Positions 34,564 to 44,178 of a stretch of 63,035 bases of DNA are shown piece after piece. Source of the DNA: Ruminococcaceae bacterium UBA5295 (GTDB lineage: Bacteria > Bacillota > Clostridia > Oscillospirales > Acutalibacteraceae). The stretch's first letter is position 1. Each line of letters opens with the position of its first letter. Made by a program: the position numbers and the translations under genes. Location of the stretch: contig DHSD01000014.1 in NCBI GenBank assembly GCA_002411365.1, positions 1 to 63,035 of the forward strand. The letters run 5' to 3'. The notes below the pieces were generated by a model, which worked only from the letters and a program-made list of their open reading frames with translations, was not told the DNA's origin and ran no database searches.

Positions 34564-35897
34564 CATTTTCAAACCTGTATTTTATTTTTGCTTTTCTGCC
34601 ATGTGCTTTGATTGCTTATTATCTTGTGCCAGAAAAATATAAAAATTATGTGCTGCTGCTAAGCAGCGTCATTTTTTATGGGCTTGGTTCATGGTGGCAG
34701 ACTGGTCTTCTTGCGGCCGACACCGCCGCAAATTACTTTATGACGGGCCTGTTTTCCGGTAAAAATGCAAAAAATCCACACAGGCGTGAAATGTTTGCGC
34801 TGACCGTAGCGGCTAATGTGGCGTTGCTGGCATGGTTTAAATGCCATCCCCCGATTCCGGTCGGGATCAGTTTTTACACGTTCCAGATAATCGCTTACCA
34901 GATTGACGTTTACCGAAATGACATACCGCGCGAGAATTCCCTTTTGCGGTTCGGCACATACACGTTTTTATTTCCAAAGCTGCAGGAAGGGCCAATCACG
35001 CGCTATGATGAAGTATCAGATCAGCTTAAGTGCCATGTATGCGAAAAGGAAAACCTCGAATATGGGTTCCGCATTTTTGTGGTCGGCCTGTCGTATAAGA
35101 TCCTCCTTGCTGATAAGATAAGCGGGCTGTGGAAGCAGCTTTCGATTATCGGCTATGAATCTGTTTCAACGCCAATGGCATGGCTCGGCATGTGGGCTTA
35201 TACGCTGCAGCTTTATTTTGACTTTCACGGCTACTCGCTCATGGCTATCGGCATAGGGCGCATGTTCGGTTTTATGCTGCCGAAAAACTTCGTTACACCT
35301 TATGGCTCAACGTCCGTTTCGGAATTTTACCGCCGCTGGCATGCGACGCTTGGCAGATGGTTCCGAGACTACATCTATATCCCGCTTGGCGGCAGCCGGG
35401 CCGGAATGAAGCGCACGATTTTAAACCTGCTTGTTGTCTGGACGCTGACCGGGCTGTGGCACGGCGTAAAATGGAACTTCGTTTTCTGGGGCCTTTCGCT
35501 TTTTGTACTCATTGCCATTGAAAAGCTTTTCCTCAGGAAATGGCTTGACAGCCACCCGGTTGTCGGGCACATTTACCTGCTGTTTGTTATTCCGCTGACA
35601 TGGATGCTGTTTGCCAACGCTGACGTTTCATCTATTGGGATTTATTTTTCCCGCCTGTTTCCGGTCGTTTCGGCGGGCATAGATGTCAACTTATGTGACT
35701 TTTCAGAGTATGGGCTCAGGTATGCACCATATCTGCTGGCTGGTGTTGTCTGCCTTTTCCCGCAGCCTGAAAAATTTCTGCTGGGTACAAAGAAATACCA
35801 GAAAGCTGTTGTTGCCATACTTTCCGTCCTGCTTTGGGTGTGTGTTGTTTCAATACACAGAAACGCAAGCAATCCGTTTATGTATCTGCAGTTTTAA
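34560..35897 (+). CDS. MBOAT family O-acyltransferase (AlgI/DltB-like)
   Basis: The 445-residue membrane protein matches AlgI-type acyltransferases: LYFIFAFLPCALIAYYLVP at the start, PVGISFYTFQIIAYQIDVY, FPKLQEGPITRY, FYRRWHATLGRWFRDYIYIP, and the catalytic His in LTGLWHGVKWNFVFWG. Such proteins move acetyl groups across the membrane onto wall or exopolysaccharides. TTG 34560 follows GGAAAGGA. The SGNH protein encoded next is the usual extracellular partner. Confidence 0.9.
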   Translation: MTFSNLYFIFAFLPCALIAYYLVPEKYKNYVLLLSSVIFYGLGSWWQTGLLAADTAANYFMTGLFSGKNAKNPHRREMFALTVAANVALLAWFKCHPPIPVGISFYTFQIIAYQIDVYRNDIPRENSLLRFGTYTFLFPKLQEGPITRYDEVSDQLKCHVCEKENLEYGFRIFVVGLSYKILLADKISGLWKQLSIIGYESVSTPMAWLGMWAYTLQLYFDFHGYSLMAIGIGRMFGFMLPKNFVTPYGSTSVSEFYRRWHATLGRWFRDYIYIPLGGSRAGMKRTILNLLVVWTLTGLWHGVKWNFVFWGLSLFVLIAIEKLFLRKWLDSHPVVGHIYLLFVIPLTWMLFANADVSSIGIYFSRLFPVVSAGIDVNLCDFSEYGLRYAPYLLAGVVCLFPQPEKFLLGTKKYQKAVVAILSVLLWVCVVSIHRNASNPFMYLQF

Positions 35898-35913
35898 GGG
35901 AAGGTCAAACATA

Positions 35914-36777
35914 ATGAAAGCTTTTATGAAAAAATGTCCGCTTGTGATGGTGACTATTGTTATTGCTTTGGTGGTTGCTGCCACATCGGTGGTTAAAAGC
36001 TTTGTTTTTCCTGCTGCCGAAAACAAAACTCAGGAAACGCACGGCAATGTCTCCTCATCACTGCCGCAGTCAGCGGCATCTTCTTTATGCGCCCCGTCTA
36101 ATGTTGCGGGCAGCAGTAAAACTGTTTCGTCTGCCGGTTCTGCCGTATCACATGCGCAGCCTAAGCCAGGCAGCAGTGCTCAAAAAAGGGCATCGGGCTT
36201 TAAATCGTCCGGAAAGGAATATTTCAGCGATGCACTTTTCGTAGGCGACAGTCTTACTGAGGGCTTTAAAGACTATGGCGGCATCGACAATGCCAGCTAT
36301 TTCTGCCGTGTGGGGCTCAGCATTTACCAGCTTTTTGAGCATCCGAAAACGGATTCTTCCACAGGCCTTACTCTGGAACAGACCTTGAGAAAGAAAAAAT
36401 ATGGAAAAATATATATGCTTCTTGGCATAAACGAAATTGGCACAGGAAGTACAGATTACTTCGTGCGCCACTATTCGAGCGCAGTCACAAAAATACGGTT
36501 TCTGCAGCCGGATGCAGTGATTTATATCCAATCTATCCTTTATGTTACGCCGAGCAAAGCTTCAGGGAAATCCGTTTTTAATAATACGAATGTCAGAAAG
36601 CGCAACAGCGGCCTTAAAACACTTGCAGATGGGAAAAACATTTTTTACCTAAACGTAGACTCTGCCATTGATGACGGGAACGGCAATATGCATGAAGAGT
36701 ATTCGGGCGACGGTGTTCACCTGAAGGCAAAATATTATCCGCTGCTTAGCACGTATATTGAGGAGCATACTGTTTAG
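35914..36777 (+). CDS. SGNH/GDSL-family hydrolase, partner of the MBOAT protein
   Basis: The 287-residue protein has an N-terminal anchor (about 8-30), a Ser/Ala-rich linker and an SGNH domain: FVGDSLTEGFKDYGG (nucleophile Ser), LLGINEIGTG (Asn block) and GDGVHLKAKYY (His block). It would transfer acyl groups to a polysaccharide outside the cell, using the donor supplied by the MBOAT protein. ATG 35914 follows AAGGGAAGG 16 bases after the MBOAT stop. Confidence 0.85.
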   Translation: MKAFMKKCPLVMVTIVIALVVAATSVVKSFVFPAAENKTQETHGNVSSSLPQSAASSLCAPSNVAGSSKTVSSAGSAVSHAQPKPGSSAQKRASGFKSSGKEYFSDALFVGDSLTEGFKDYGGIDNASYFCRVGLSIYQLFEHPKTDSSTGLTLEQTLRKKKYGKIYMLLGINEIGTGSTDYFVRHYSSAVTKIRFLQPDAVIYIQSILYVTPSKASGKSVFNNTNVRKRNSGLKTLADGKNIFYLNVDSAIDDGNGNMHEEYSGDGVHLKAKYYPLLSTYIEEHTV

Positions 36778-36866
36778 GCTTATAATAATTAATTAAGGCT
36801 TTGGGGAATAAGGCAGTGCCATTATGCCACTTACGGTGGTTGCTTACGGAAAGCGGGAAGAAAGTT

Positions 36867-37631
36867 ATGGGGAAAAGGCTTTTACATGGAAATGCGGGCA
36901 GAAAGCTCATGGCCAAAACAGTTGTTGCCTGCGCTTTGCTTGCTGGAGTATGCACAGCCAGCCTGACAGCGTGCAATACTGCTGCCAATATGCCAAGCCA
37001 GCCTGGAAGCAGCGCATTATCGTCACAGGCGTCTTCTGAAAGTCCTTCTGAAGTATCGGATTTGCCACAGCCATCTGAATCCGAGAAAGAATCTTCAAAG
37101 AGCGTGTCATCAGAGAAAGAATGGACGAGCAGTAAAAGCCCTTCTGTGGCTGCTATAAAAACAGAAAAGCAGGCTGCTGACAAAATCGAAAAAACGGTTT
37201 CTCTGGACTGGAAACGCTACAGGCTGAAAAAAACGGGAACTGTCACGATGGATAACGTGCAATACTGGGAATTTGAGATGTGGCATGGCTCATCATTCCA
37301 GAGCCCGTTTATCCTTGTAAACCCGAAAACCGGCTCTGTGTTCACATGGGCAGCGTCAGACAAAGCCCTTGTGCCGGCGGCACAGGATCAGGCATTCAGC
37401 AAGACGCCACATACATTTACAGCGGCAGTTTACGATTTTACCATGAACGGCGTTACGATGAAGACAGACAGCGGCACAAAATTCACTGTGCCGAGCCATA
37501 ACGATACGATAGATATGTCTGGCTTAAAAAATATAACGTACGGCGACAAGGTAAAAATTACATACACAGGTATTAAAAACGGTGATGATATGTCACGCGT
37601 TTTCTTTACCAAGGTTGAGAAAATCAGCTGA
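36867..37631 (+). CDS. Putative lipoprotein of unknown function
   Basis: The 254-residue protein has a long signal with lipobox SLTACN (cysteine near residue 36), an 80-residue Ser/Glu-rich spacer and a folded C-terminal domain (about 100-250). The latter starts VSLDWKRYRLKKTGTV and ends DGDMSRVFFTKVEKI-like after a segment MKTDSGTKFTVPSHN. Start ATG 36867 is preceded by GGAAG. I do not recognise the domain. It may share the acylation locus only by position. Confidence 0.6.
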   Translation: MGKRLLHGNAGRKLMAKTVVACALLAGVCTASLTACNTAANMPSQPGSSALSSQASSESPSEVSDLPQPSESEKESSKSVSSEKEWTSSKSPSVAAIKTEKQAADKIEKTVSLDWKRYRLKKTGTVTMDNVQYWEFEMWHGSSFQSPFILVNPKTGSVFTWAASDKALVPAAQDQAFSKTPHTFTAAVYDFTMNGVTMKTDSGTKFTVPSHNDTIDMSGLKNITYGDKVKITYTGIKNGDDMSRVFFTKVEKIS

Positions 37632-37678
37632 TAATGCTTATGGTTTTTTAATCTGAAAGCGAATGGCTGATTAATATG

Positions 37679-37720
37679 AAAAACAGGCAGAAGCATTTAA
37701 AAAGTGCTTCTGCCTGTTTA
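37679..37720. terminator. Bidirectional terminator
   Basis: A 15-bp stem (37681-37695 with 37705-37719) is flanked by A and T runs. It lies between the lipoprotein gene and the convergent AraC gene, whose stop lies in it. Confidence 0.85.
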
Positions 37721-38602
37721 TATCTGCCGGCAGTTATCATAAAGCTTTTTACTGCCCACTATGACAAGCCTTTTCTTAAAACTGCAGTTGTGCAGCTTTT
37801 GCAGGTACTTTGCAGGAGTCATGCCGGTAAACGACTTGAACTCGCGTATCAGGTGGGACTGGTCGTAAAACCCGGCTTCTGATGCGGTTTCAACCATACT
37901 CCGGCCTGAGCCGACAAGGCTGAGCATGTACTGGTACCTTACCATTTTACAGAATATTTTTGGTGGTATGCCATACAGTCCTCTGAAAAGCCCATTTAAA
38001 TAGCGCGGCGAATAGTTCATTTCACGGCTTAAGCTTTCAAGCTTTATGCAGCCTTTTGCGGCAATTATCTTTTTGAGCATATAGCCTGCTGTTACCTCTT
38101 TGCAGGAATTTTTACCGCGCCTGCGGTAATCTTTCAAGTATGCGGACAAAAATATCCTGATTTGCTCCATAAAGCTGCCGCTTTCACATATCCTGTCAAT
38201 AATGCAGTTGTCCTTCATTATGTTGTAAAGGTCTATATGTGTTTCCGGAAGCTCCGATTCCGGGAAATTGCCGGGAAGGAAAGCCTGCCCTTGAAGGAAG
38301 CGCATCCCGAAGATACGGCTGCCGGCTTTGATTGTGGGCATGTCTTCCATGCCGTGAAAGCGAAGTCTCGTGCCATAGCAGTCGGCACCGCAGTCACCTG
38401 GCTCGCACCTGAAAATAATATCGGCTGAACCATCCGGCACGACCTCGGCTGCTTCCATTTCAGGCTCCGCCCTGAACGCATAAAAGCTGGCTATGCCGTC
38501 TCTGCAGTACTCATACCTGTAATATTTTTTTGTAGCAAGCACCATGAGCGGCTGCTTAGGCATGACTGCCGCAAAGCTGCTGCCGCATAATGTATAGACC
38601 AT
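37718..38602 (-). CDS. AraC family transcriptional regulator
   Basis: The 294-residue protein has an N-terminal sensing domain (about 1-150, with VVPDGSADIIFRC) and a C-terminal AraC double helix-turn-helix: KLESLSREMNYSPRYLNGLF and VETASEAGFYDQSHLIREFK, then TGMTPAKYLQ. I use ATG 38602 behind GGTGA; GTG 38611 is possible. The flavin dehydrogenase operon is the adjacent upstream region and a plausible target, though this is only positional. Confidence 0.82.
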   Translation of the reverse strand: MVYTLCGSSFAAVMPKQPLMVLATKKYYRYEYCRDGIASFYAFRAEPEMEAAEVVPDGSADIIFRCEPGDCGADCYGTRLRFHGMEDMPTIKAGSRIFGMRFLQGQAFLPGNFPESELPETHIDLYNIMKDNCIIDRICESGSFMEQIRIFLSAYLKDYRRRGKNSCKEVTAGYMLKKIIAAKGCIKLESLSREMNYSPRYLNGLFRGLYGIPPKIFCKMVRYQYMLSLVGSGRSMVETASEAGFYDQSHLIREFKSFTGMTPAKYLQKLHNCSFKKRLVIVGSKKLYDNCRQI

Positions 38603-38713
38603 AAATATCACCGCATAAACGAATAAATTATGATAACAAAATTCATTATAAGCATATTATACATCAGCTTAAGCGCATAGGCCAGCATAAATGGCTGCTG
38701 ATTTAAGCGCAAT

Positions 38714-39847
38714 TCATATTTTGGCCTTAAAGCGTGTGCAGCGGAATGGCGACATATCCACAGGGGCTTTTCCACCTGTCATCATTTCAGCTATGCTGTA
38801 TGCCGCAGCTGGACCTATGCCGAACCCATGGCCTGTAAAGCCGCACGCAATGTAGAGGCCGTGCACGCCGTCGGCCTGGCCGATTACGGGTATGCCGTCG
38901 GCTGAAGGGTCAGTCCACCCCGCCCACGTGCGTATTATTTTGGCATTCGAAAGGGCGGGGAAATATTTCATTATTCCGCGGCATGTGCACGCGGCGCCTA
39001 TACTTGTTGACATTGGCGCTCCGCCGCCATCTGGCTGGCCGAAAAGCTCAAGGCCGGTGGAGCCGCCGAATATGAAAGAGCCGTGCTTCGTCTGGTGCCC
39101 ATAAAAATCGGCTTCGGCAGTGCCGAGCATCTGCTGGAACATTGGAGGTTCTGCTTCTGTTACGAGGCACTCAATCTTTTTTCCCCTCATTGGTACGTCC
39201 GCACCGAGTTTTGAAGTAAGAAGGCGCGTCTCATAGCCTGCCGCGGCAAGTATCCTATCGCCTTCAAATACCCCGTCGGGCGTAACTGCAAGGCGCGCGC
39301 TGCCTTTTTCTTTTTTTATTTTGAGGACTGGCTCACCGGTTATAAAGTGCGCGCCGAGTTCACGGGCTTTTTTAAAATAGCCGAGAGTTGTCGTAAGTGG
39401 GTTTGCGTGGCCGTCGGTTGGGCACCAGCTTGCGCCTGTTACTTCGTCTGAAAGGTAGGGATTGATTTCACGAACTTCTTTTCCGTTTATCATGCGCACG
39501 TCAAGCCCGCAGGCAACCGCATGGTCTGTAAGGTTTTGCAGCACCTTAAGGTCCTTTTCAGTCTTGCCAAGGCGCAGGTTGCCCTTCTGCGTGTACTCAA
39601 CATCTGTGCCGAGTTCATCGCTCAGCGTTGGCCATATATGGCTTATGCCCCACATCGCAAGCGGGAGCTCGCGCGGGTCCCTTCCTGACTGGCGCACGCC
39701 GCCGCCATTACGTGAAGAGCCGCCGTTACCTATTGAATCGTCAGCTTCCAGGACGATTACGGAAACGCCTTTTTTGGCAAGATAATAAGCTGATGCGCAT
39801 CCTATTATGCCGCTTCCGATTATTATAACGTCTGCAGTGTTTTTCAT
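38714..39847 (-). CDS. DAO-family FAD oxidoreductase (HcnC / amino-acid dehydrogenase-like)
   Basis: The 377-residue flavoprotein has the dinucleotide motif ADVIIIGSGIIGCASAYYLAKKG, GGSSRNGGGVRQSG and IACGFTGHGFGIGPAAAYSI, typical of the D-amino acid/sarcosine/proline dehydrogenase group. It is the catalytic subunit of a multi-subunit enzyme related to HcnABC, opine oxidases and D-hydroxyproline dehydrogenase. It is the last gene of four, seven bases after the BFD protein. The substrate is probably a secondary or primary amine or amino acid. Confidence 0.8.
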   Translation of the reverse strand: MKNTADVIIIGSGIIGCASAYYLAKKGVSVIVLEADDSIGNGGSSRNGGGVRQSGRDPRELPLAMWGISHIWPTLSDELGTDVEYTQKGNLRLGKTEKDLKVLQNLTDHAVACGLDVRMINGKEVREINPYLSDEVTGASWCPTDGHANPLTTTLGYFKKARELGAHFITGEPVLKIKKEKGSARLAVTPDGVFEGDRILAAAGYETRLLTSKLGADVPMRGKKIECLVTEAEPPMFQQMLGTAEADFYGHQTKHGSFIFGGSTGLELFGQPDGGGAPMSTSIGAACTCRGIMKYFPALSNAKIIRTWAGWTDPSADGIPVIGQADGVHGLYIACGFTGHGFGIGPAAAYSIAEMMTGGKAPVDMSPFRCTRFKAKI

Positions 39848-39854
39848 TGCTGAT

Positions 39855-40184
39855 TTACCTCTTTTCGCTGCCGAGAATTCTCATTTCGGTAGGGCGCATT
39901 GGCGCGCGCCCTGTAGCCGGCTCGAGCTGCGAAGGCTTTGCCCCGAGCTCATGCGCTATAATGCCCTTTACGAGCCTGCCGCATGTCTGCCCCTGGCAGA
40001 GCCCCATGCCGCAGCGAAGGTAGCGGCGCACTTCCGCAAGTGTGTACATACCGCTGTGGACTGCTTTGCGTATTTCGCCTTTTGTGACTTCTTCACAGCG
40101 GCAGATTATAACATCATCGTCATCGGCAGCTATAAAAGGTCCAATATCCGCCGAACGGTCATTAGCACGTATCACATTAAGCAC
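39855..40184 (-). CDS. BFD-like [2Fe-2S]-binding subunit
   Basis: The 109-residue protein carries the bacterioferritin-associated-ferredoxin motif DVIICRCEEVTKGEIRKAV and RRYLRCGMGLCQGQTCGRLV, giving four cysteines for a [2Fe-2S] cluster. In many relatives this domain is fused to the larger flavoprotein; here it is separate. It overlaps the upstream gene by eight bases. Confidence 0.85.
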   Translation of the reverse strand: MLNVIRANDRSADIGPFIAADDDDVIICRCEEVTKGEIRKAVHSGMYTLAEVRRYLRCGMGLCQGQTCGRLVKGIIAHELGAKPSQLEPATGRAPMRPTEMRILGSEKR

Positions 40185-41757
40185 CTTCTTCTTTAAAGAA
40201 ACGGGCGTCCATCGCCATTTCTGATGGAACTTTTATTGTAAGTATGGCTGTGTGGTCAAATGCCGGCGAAGCCTTCACACCGACAACTTCAGCGCTGCAG
40301 ACAGGTTTCCCGGCGCGGTCGAGTGCTTTTCCTTTTCTGCCTTTTTGGGGGAGAGGGAGGAATTCATATGGGAGCGTGACTGTTGCAAAACCTGGGGCGC
40401 AGTTCTCATTGAGAAGAAAAATTGCCTGGCCGGGGCACGACGCGACGCACATGCCGCAACCTATGCAGTTGGCGCTTTTATCGACCTCAGGGAGCGCGGT
40501 TATGTTGCTGCCTACCCTTATACAGTGCTTTGGGCATACATCCTGACATGGGTTGCATGGTATGTTCTGCGTGCATTCTATTACAGGATGCACGCCGGCT
40601 TCGTGTACTACACCGGGAAAGCGCTCTGCCTCTTCGCTTGTTATGTGGCCTTTTTTAAGCAGTGTGCCGGAAAGCAGAATGCCTTCGTCCGTAGTTTCGA
40701 GACTTTTACCGTGGCTTTTCGGTGCAAACATGCCTTGGCGCAGGTCATTAAGGTCGTCTTTCAGGGGGCAAAGCGCTGTCCATTTTTCACTTTCAGTGCA
40801 GAAACCGAGATAAGCTGCGGCGCATATGCCCGCCATACGGCCTTCAATCATGGCGGAACTTGCTTCCTCTATGCCGGAAACATCGCCTGCGGCGAAGATG
40901 CCGGGAGCAGATGTTTCGCCATATTCACCGCAGACCGGAACCTGGCCGCCGCGCTTTGGGTTATCTTCCATATCACACCCGGCCATCATCAGGAGCTGCG
41001 ACATTGGCGAAAGGCCAACAGCAAGGCAGATAGTGTCAACATCAAAATGTTTTTCGGTGCCTGCAATCGGCCTGAAGTGCTCGTCAACACGTTTTATTAC
41101 GGCGCCTGTAACACAGGATGTTCCTTCAGCCTTTGCCACGGTGTGGGAGAGGTAAAACGGAACGCCGCAGCGGGCAATTTTCGCAGCGTGCACGCCATAG
41201 CCGCCTATGCGCGGCGCCGCGTCAACAAGCGCCTTTACGTTGCACCCTGCCTGCAGGAGCTGAAAAGCGACAACAAGGCCGACATTTCCGCTGCCGAGCA
41301 TTAGAATATTCTCGCCAGGCTTTACGCCGTGCAGGTTCATCATGGTCTGTGCAGCGCCGGCACCCATAACGCCGGGCAAAGTCCAGCCTTCGAAAGGCAC
41401 GGCATTTTCTGAAGCGCCTGTAGCTACTATAATGCTGTCCGCACAGTAATGGACTATGCCATCACCCTGTCGTACGACGACTTCCCTGCCGGGGTAAATG
41501 CCAATGACAGGCGAATTCAGCTCGACGTCTGCTATACCTTTCACTTCTGAAAGGAGCTGCTCACCTATGCGGTACCCGCGCATTTTAGCCTTATGCTTTT
41601 TAGAGCCGAAAAATTTATGTATCTGCTTAAAGAGTTGCCCGCCGGGCTTTGCGTTCTCGTCGAACACAGCAACGGACATGCCGCGCTTTGAAGCCTCAGC
41701 GGCGGCACTGAGGCCGGCAGGCCCCGCTCCGACGATGATAAGGTCATACCGTTTCAT
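40177..41757 (-). CDS. FAD/NAD-binding oxidoreductase with ferredoxin domain (HcnB-like subunit)
   Basis: The 526-residue protein has an N-terminal pyridine-nucleotide-disulfide oxidoreductase fold (DLIIVGAGPAGLSAAAEASK; second dinucleotide motif MLGSGNVGLVVAFQLLQAG; GIFAAGDVSGIEEASSAM). Its C-terminal extension has Fe-S cysteines: CTQNIPCNPCQDVCPKHC and CIGCGMCVASCPGQAI. The extra ferredoxin domain suits electron transfer to a clostridial acceptor. It overlaps both neighbours, so subunits are made together. Confidence 0.85.
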   Translation of the reverse strand: MKRYDLIIVGAGPAGLSAAAEASKRGMSVAVFDENAKPGGQLFKQIHKFFGSKKHKAKMRGYRIGEQLLSEVKGIADVELNSPVIGIYPGREVVVRQGDGIVHYCADSIIVATGASENAVPFEGWTLPGVMGAGAAQTMMNLHGVKPGENILMLGSGNVGLVVAFQLLQAGCNVKALVDAAPRIGGYGVHAAKIARCGVPFYLSHTVAKAEGTSCVTGAVIKRVDEHFRPIAGTEKHFDVDTICLAVGLSPMSQLLMMAGCDMEDNPKRGGQVPVCGEYGETSAPGIFAAGDVSGIEEASSAMIEGRMAGICAAAYLGFCTESEKWTALCPLKDDLNDLRQGMFAPKSHGKSLETTDEGILLSGTLLKKGHITSEEAERFPGVVHEAGVHPVIECTQNIPCNPCQDVCPKHCIRVGSNITALPEVDKSANCIGCGMCVASCPGQAIFLLNENCAPGFATVTLPYEFLPLPQKGRKGKALDRAGKPVCSAEVVGVKASPAFDHTAILTIKVPSEMAMDARFFKEEGA

Positions 41758-42083
41758 CTTTCTGCAGCGCCTTCTTTCTTAGCACCGGTGCCATACTGTG
41801 TCTGCACATTCATGCCTTCTCTGAGCGGAGTTATGCACGTACGGATATTAGGCTTGCCGTCAATGACCATGACGCAGTCTGTGCAGCGGCCGATAGCGCA
41901 GAAAATTCCGCGTGGCTTGTGCAGCTTCGCTGTGTAGCGGTGCACCGCCACGCCATTTGCCTTCAGCGCAGCGGCTATGGGCTCACCTTCATAGCCCGCA
42001 AACTCCCTGCCGTCGAACGTGAAATTCACCTTGCGGCCTTTTTCAATTTTTCCAAGTATAGGGTGTTCCGTGATTCGTTTCAT
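41754..42083 (-). CDS. [2Fe-2S] ferredoxin-like subunit (HcnA-like)
   Basis: The 109-residue protein contains FTFDGREFAGYEGEPIAAAL and the cluster motif GIFCAIGRCTDCVMVIDGKP with a further Cys in RTCITPLREG, as in Fer2_4 subunits of HcnA/sarcosine-oxidase-alpha N-termini. I start at ATG 42083 behind CAGGGGG rather than the longer frame from 42188. It is the first gene of the operon and overlaps the next by ATGA. Confidence 0.85.
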   Translation of the reverse strand: MKRITEHPILGKIEKGRKVNFTFDGREFAGYEGEPIAAALKANGVAVHRYTAKLHKPRGIFCAIGRCTDCVMVIDGKPNIRTCITPLREGMNVQTQYGTGAKKEGAAER

Positions 42084-42172
42084 TTTCTGTCCCCCTGTAA
42101 ACTGTGCATGGCTTCCACTGTATGCCGTTCCTATTAAAGACTTCATATAATGCTTTGGAAGCCTGCATAGCA

Positions 42173-42204
42173 AAAGGCGCCCGAACATTTGTTCAGGCGC
42201 CTTT
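42173..42204 (-). terminator. Leader hairpin (possible attenuator) before the flavin dehydrogenase operon
   Basis: AAAGGCGCC (42173-42181) pairs with GGCGCCTTT (42196-42204), with inner GAAC/GTTC. On the minus strand it ends CCTTTTGC, 90 bases upstream of the first gene. The T run is short, so it may be a regulatory hairpin instead. Confidence 0.5.
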
Positions 42205-42583
42205 ACCTTGATGTAAAATTATTATAGCATTATATTCTGATTTTAAATTGTAAAAATCGGAACTGTTGGTGTATTGCATACAGTGTGGCTCTGCTTCAAA
42301 TGGTGAGGAAAGCCGAAAAAAATCCTTTAAAATAGCAGTACACTTTAACTTTATAAACAAAACGTCCGTGAAGCCAATGTAAATTTGCATGCTGCCGTAA
42401 ATTGGTTAAGTGCAATCCGTTTGCTATAGAGTTTATGAAAGCGCGCTGCCGCAAAATATTTATATAGCAACAGATTTCAGTTTTAATATTTACAGCCGGT
42501 GAATGTGGTGCTATAGTCTTTCCAAGAAAAATTCAGTTTAATTTAAAAATAAAAAGTGAAGAGTTTTAATGGAGGATTTGCTT
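42205..42583. other. Divergent intergenic region without a gene
   Basis: This A/T-rich stretch lies between the minus-strand flavoprotein operon and aspA. Candidate minus-strand -10 elements (TATAAT forms near 42220-42235) are present without a clean -35. GGAGG at 42571 defines the aspA start. I see no coding frame or RNA gene. Confidence 0.4.
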
Positions 42584-44005
42584 ATGGGTGAACGTGTGGA
42601 AAAAGATTCAATCGGCGAAAAGAAAATAACTTCTTCGGCATATTATGGCGTGCAGAGCGTACGCGCAAAAGAAAATTTTCAGATTACCGGCCGCCGCCTG
42701 TGCCCTGAATTTATCCGCAACCTTGCACAGATAAAAAAGGCGGCGGCTTTTGCAAACCATGAAGCGGGTCCGCTTGGCTACAGGCGCATGCAGGCTATAG
42801 TGCATGCATGCGATGATGTGATTGCGGGCAGCCTTGATGACCAGTTTATAGTTGACCCAATCCAGGGCGGTGCAGGCACTTCAGCAAACATGAACGCAAA
42901 CGAGGTCATAGCGAACCGCGCGATAGAATATCTCGGCGGGAAGAAAGGTGACTATTCCATAGTCCACCCAAATGACCATGTGAATATGGCACAGTCGACG
43001 AACGATGTTTTCCCAACGGCAGGGAAACTGACGGCGATGGACCTTATATTTCCTCTCCTTGAAAAGCTTGATAAGCTTAACGGTGCCCTTTCTGAAAAGG
43101 CAGAAGAGATGAAGGGCATAATCAAAATAGGGCGCACGCAGCTTCAGGACGCCGTGCCGGAAACGTTAGGCCAGACGTTCGGATCATATGCAAGCATGGT
43201 AAGGCGCACTGCAGGGCGAATAAAGAACAGTGAAAAAGAGCTTTGCAGCCTTAACCTTGGCGGCACGGCAATAGGAACGGGAATAAACACTACACCGGTT
43301 TACCGCAGCCGCGTGATACCGATACTTGCAAATCTGAAAAAGCTGCCGCTTACGGCTGCTGCTGACCAAATGGACGCAACACAGAATCTTGACTGCTTTG
43401 TAGCCGTTTCCGGGGCACTTAAATCATGCGCTGTGGGCATTTCAAAGATGTGCAGCGACCTGCGTCTGCTTTCAAGCGGGCCGCGCGGCGGTATAGGTGA
43501 ACTGGCGCTTCCTGCCATGCAGAACGGCTCCTCAATAATGCCGGGCAAAGTCAATCCGGTGATACCTGAAGTTGTGACTCAGGTGTGCTTTGCCGTAATA
43601 GGGAATGATGCTTCGATTACAATGGCGGCTGAAGCAGGGCAGATGGAGCTTAACGCTTTTGAGCCTGTGCTTTTTGACAGGCTTTTTGACTCGATAGAGG
43701 AGATGACAAATGCCGTTTCGACACTCACGTCAAACTGCATTGTCGGCATTAAAGCCAACAGGGAACGCTGCCTTGCAATTTTGCAGGCTGGCACTGGCGC
43801 TGCCGCTGCGCTTGACCCTTATATCGGTTACTGCAGGTCGGCGGAAATTGCAAAGGAATCTATGCGCACGAGTATGCCGTTCACCGAGCTTGCACTGAAA
43901 GAAAGTGGCCTGCCTGCTGAGCAACTTGAAAAAATACTTAACCCCAATTTGCTGGCCGGCAGCGTAAGAGCGGATTCTGACGAAAAAAATTCCGCAGCCG
44001 TGTAA
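42584..44005 (+). CDS. aspA: Aspartate ammonia-lyase
   Basis: The 473-residue protein belongs to the fumarase/aspartase superfamily: IGEKKITSSAYYGVQSVRA, AGTSANMNANEVIANRA, HVNMAQSTNDVFPTA, and the signature GSSIMPGKVNPVIPE. Length and IGRTQLQDAVPETLGQ support aspartase or fumarase; the N-terminal EKDSIGEKKI form is typical of aspartase. It releases ammonia from aspartate to give fumarate. ATG 42584 is eight bases after GGAGG, whereas ATG 42569 has no site. Confidence 0.88.
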   Translation: MGERVEKDSIGEKKITSSAYYGVQSVRAKENFQITGRRLCPEFIRNLAQIKKAAAFANHEAGPLGYRRMQAIVHACDDVIAGSLDDQFIVDPIQGGAGTSANMNANEVIANRAIEYLGGKKGDYSIVHPNDHVNMAQSTNDVFPTAGKLTAMDLIFPLLEKLDKLNGALSEKAEEMKGIIKIGRTQLQDAVPETLGQTFGSYASMVRRTAGRIKNSEKELCSLNLGGTAIGTGINTTPVYRSRVIPILANLKKLPLTAAADQMDATQNLDCFVAVSGALKSCAVGISKMCSDLRLLSSGPRGGIGELALPAMQNGSSIMPGKVNPVIPEVVTQVCFAVIGNDASITMAAEAGQMELNAFEPVLFDRLFDSIEEMTNAVSTLTSNCIVGIKANRERCLAILQAGTGAAAALDPYIGYCRSAEIAKESMRTSMPFTELALKESGLPAEQLEKILNPNLLAGSVRADSDEKNSAAV

Positions 44006-44064
44006 AAGCTGTAAAAAAACATTTAGCCTGATATCGGTTGACTGAAAAATATATTTTAAAGTTA

Positions 44065-44093
44065 TTGCATCATACGAAAAAACCTGTTATAAT
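44065..44093 (+). promoter_or_regulatory. Promoter of coaX
   Basis: TTGCAT (44065-44070) and a perfect TATAAT (44088-44093) are spaced 17 bases, about 85 bases before the coaX start. Confidence 0.65.
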
Positions 44094-44178
44094 TTTAACG
44101 AAGTTATAAATCTGAGAGGCTGGACTTTTTTAACAGTGCCAAAGCAGAAATGCAGGCCGCATGACGGGAGCAAAAAAT

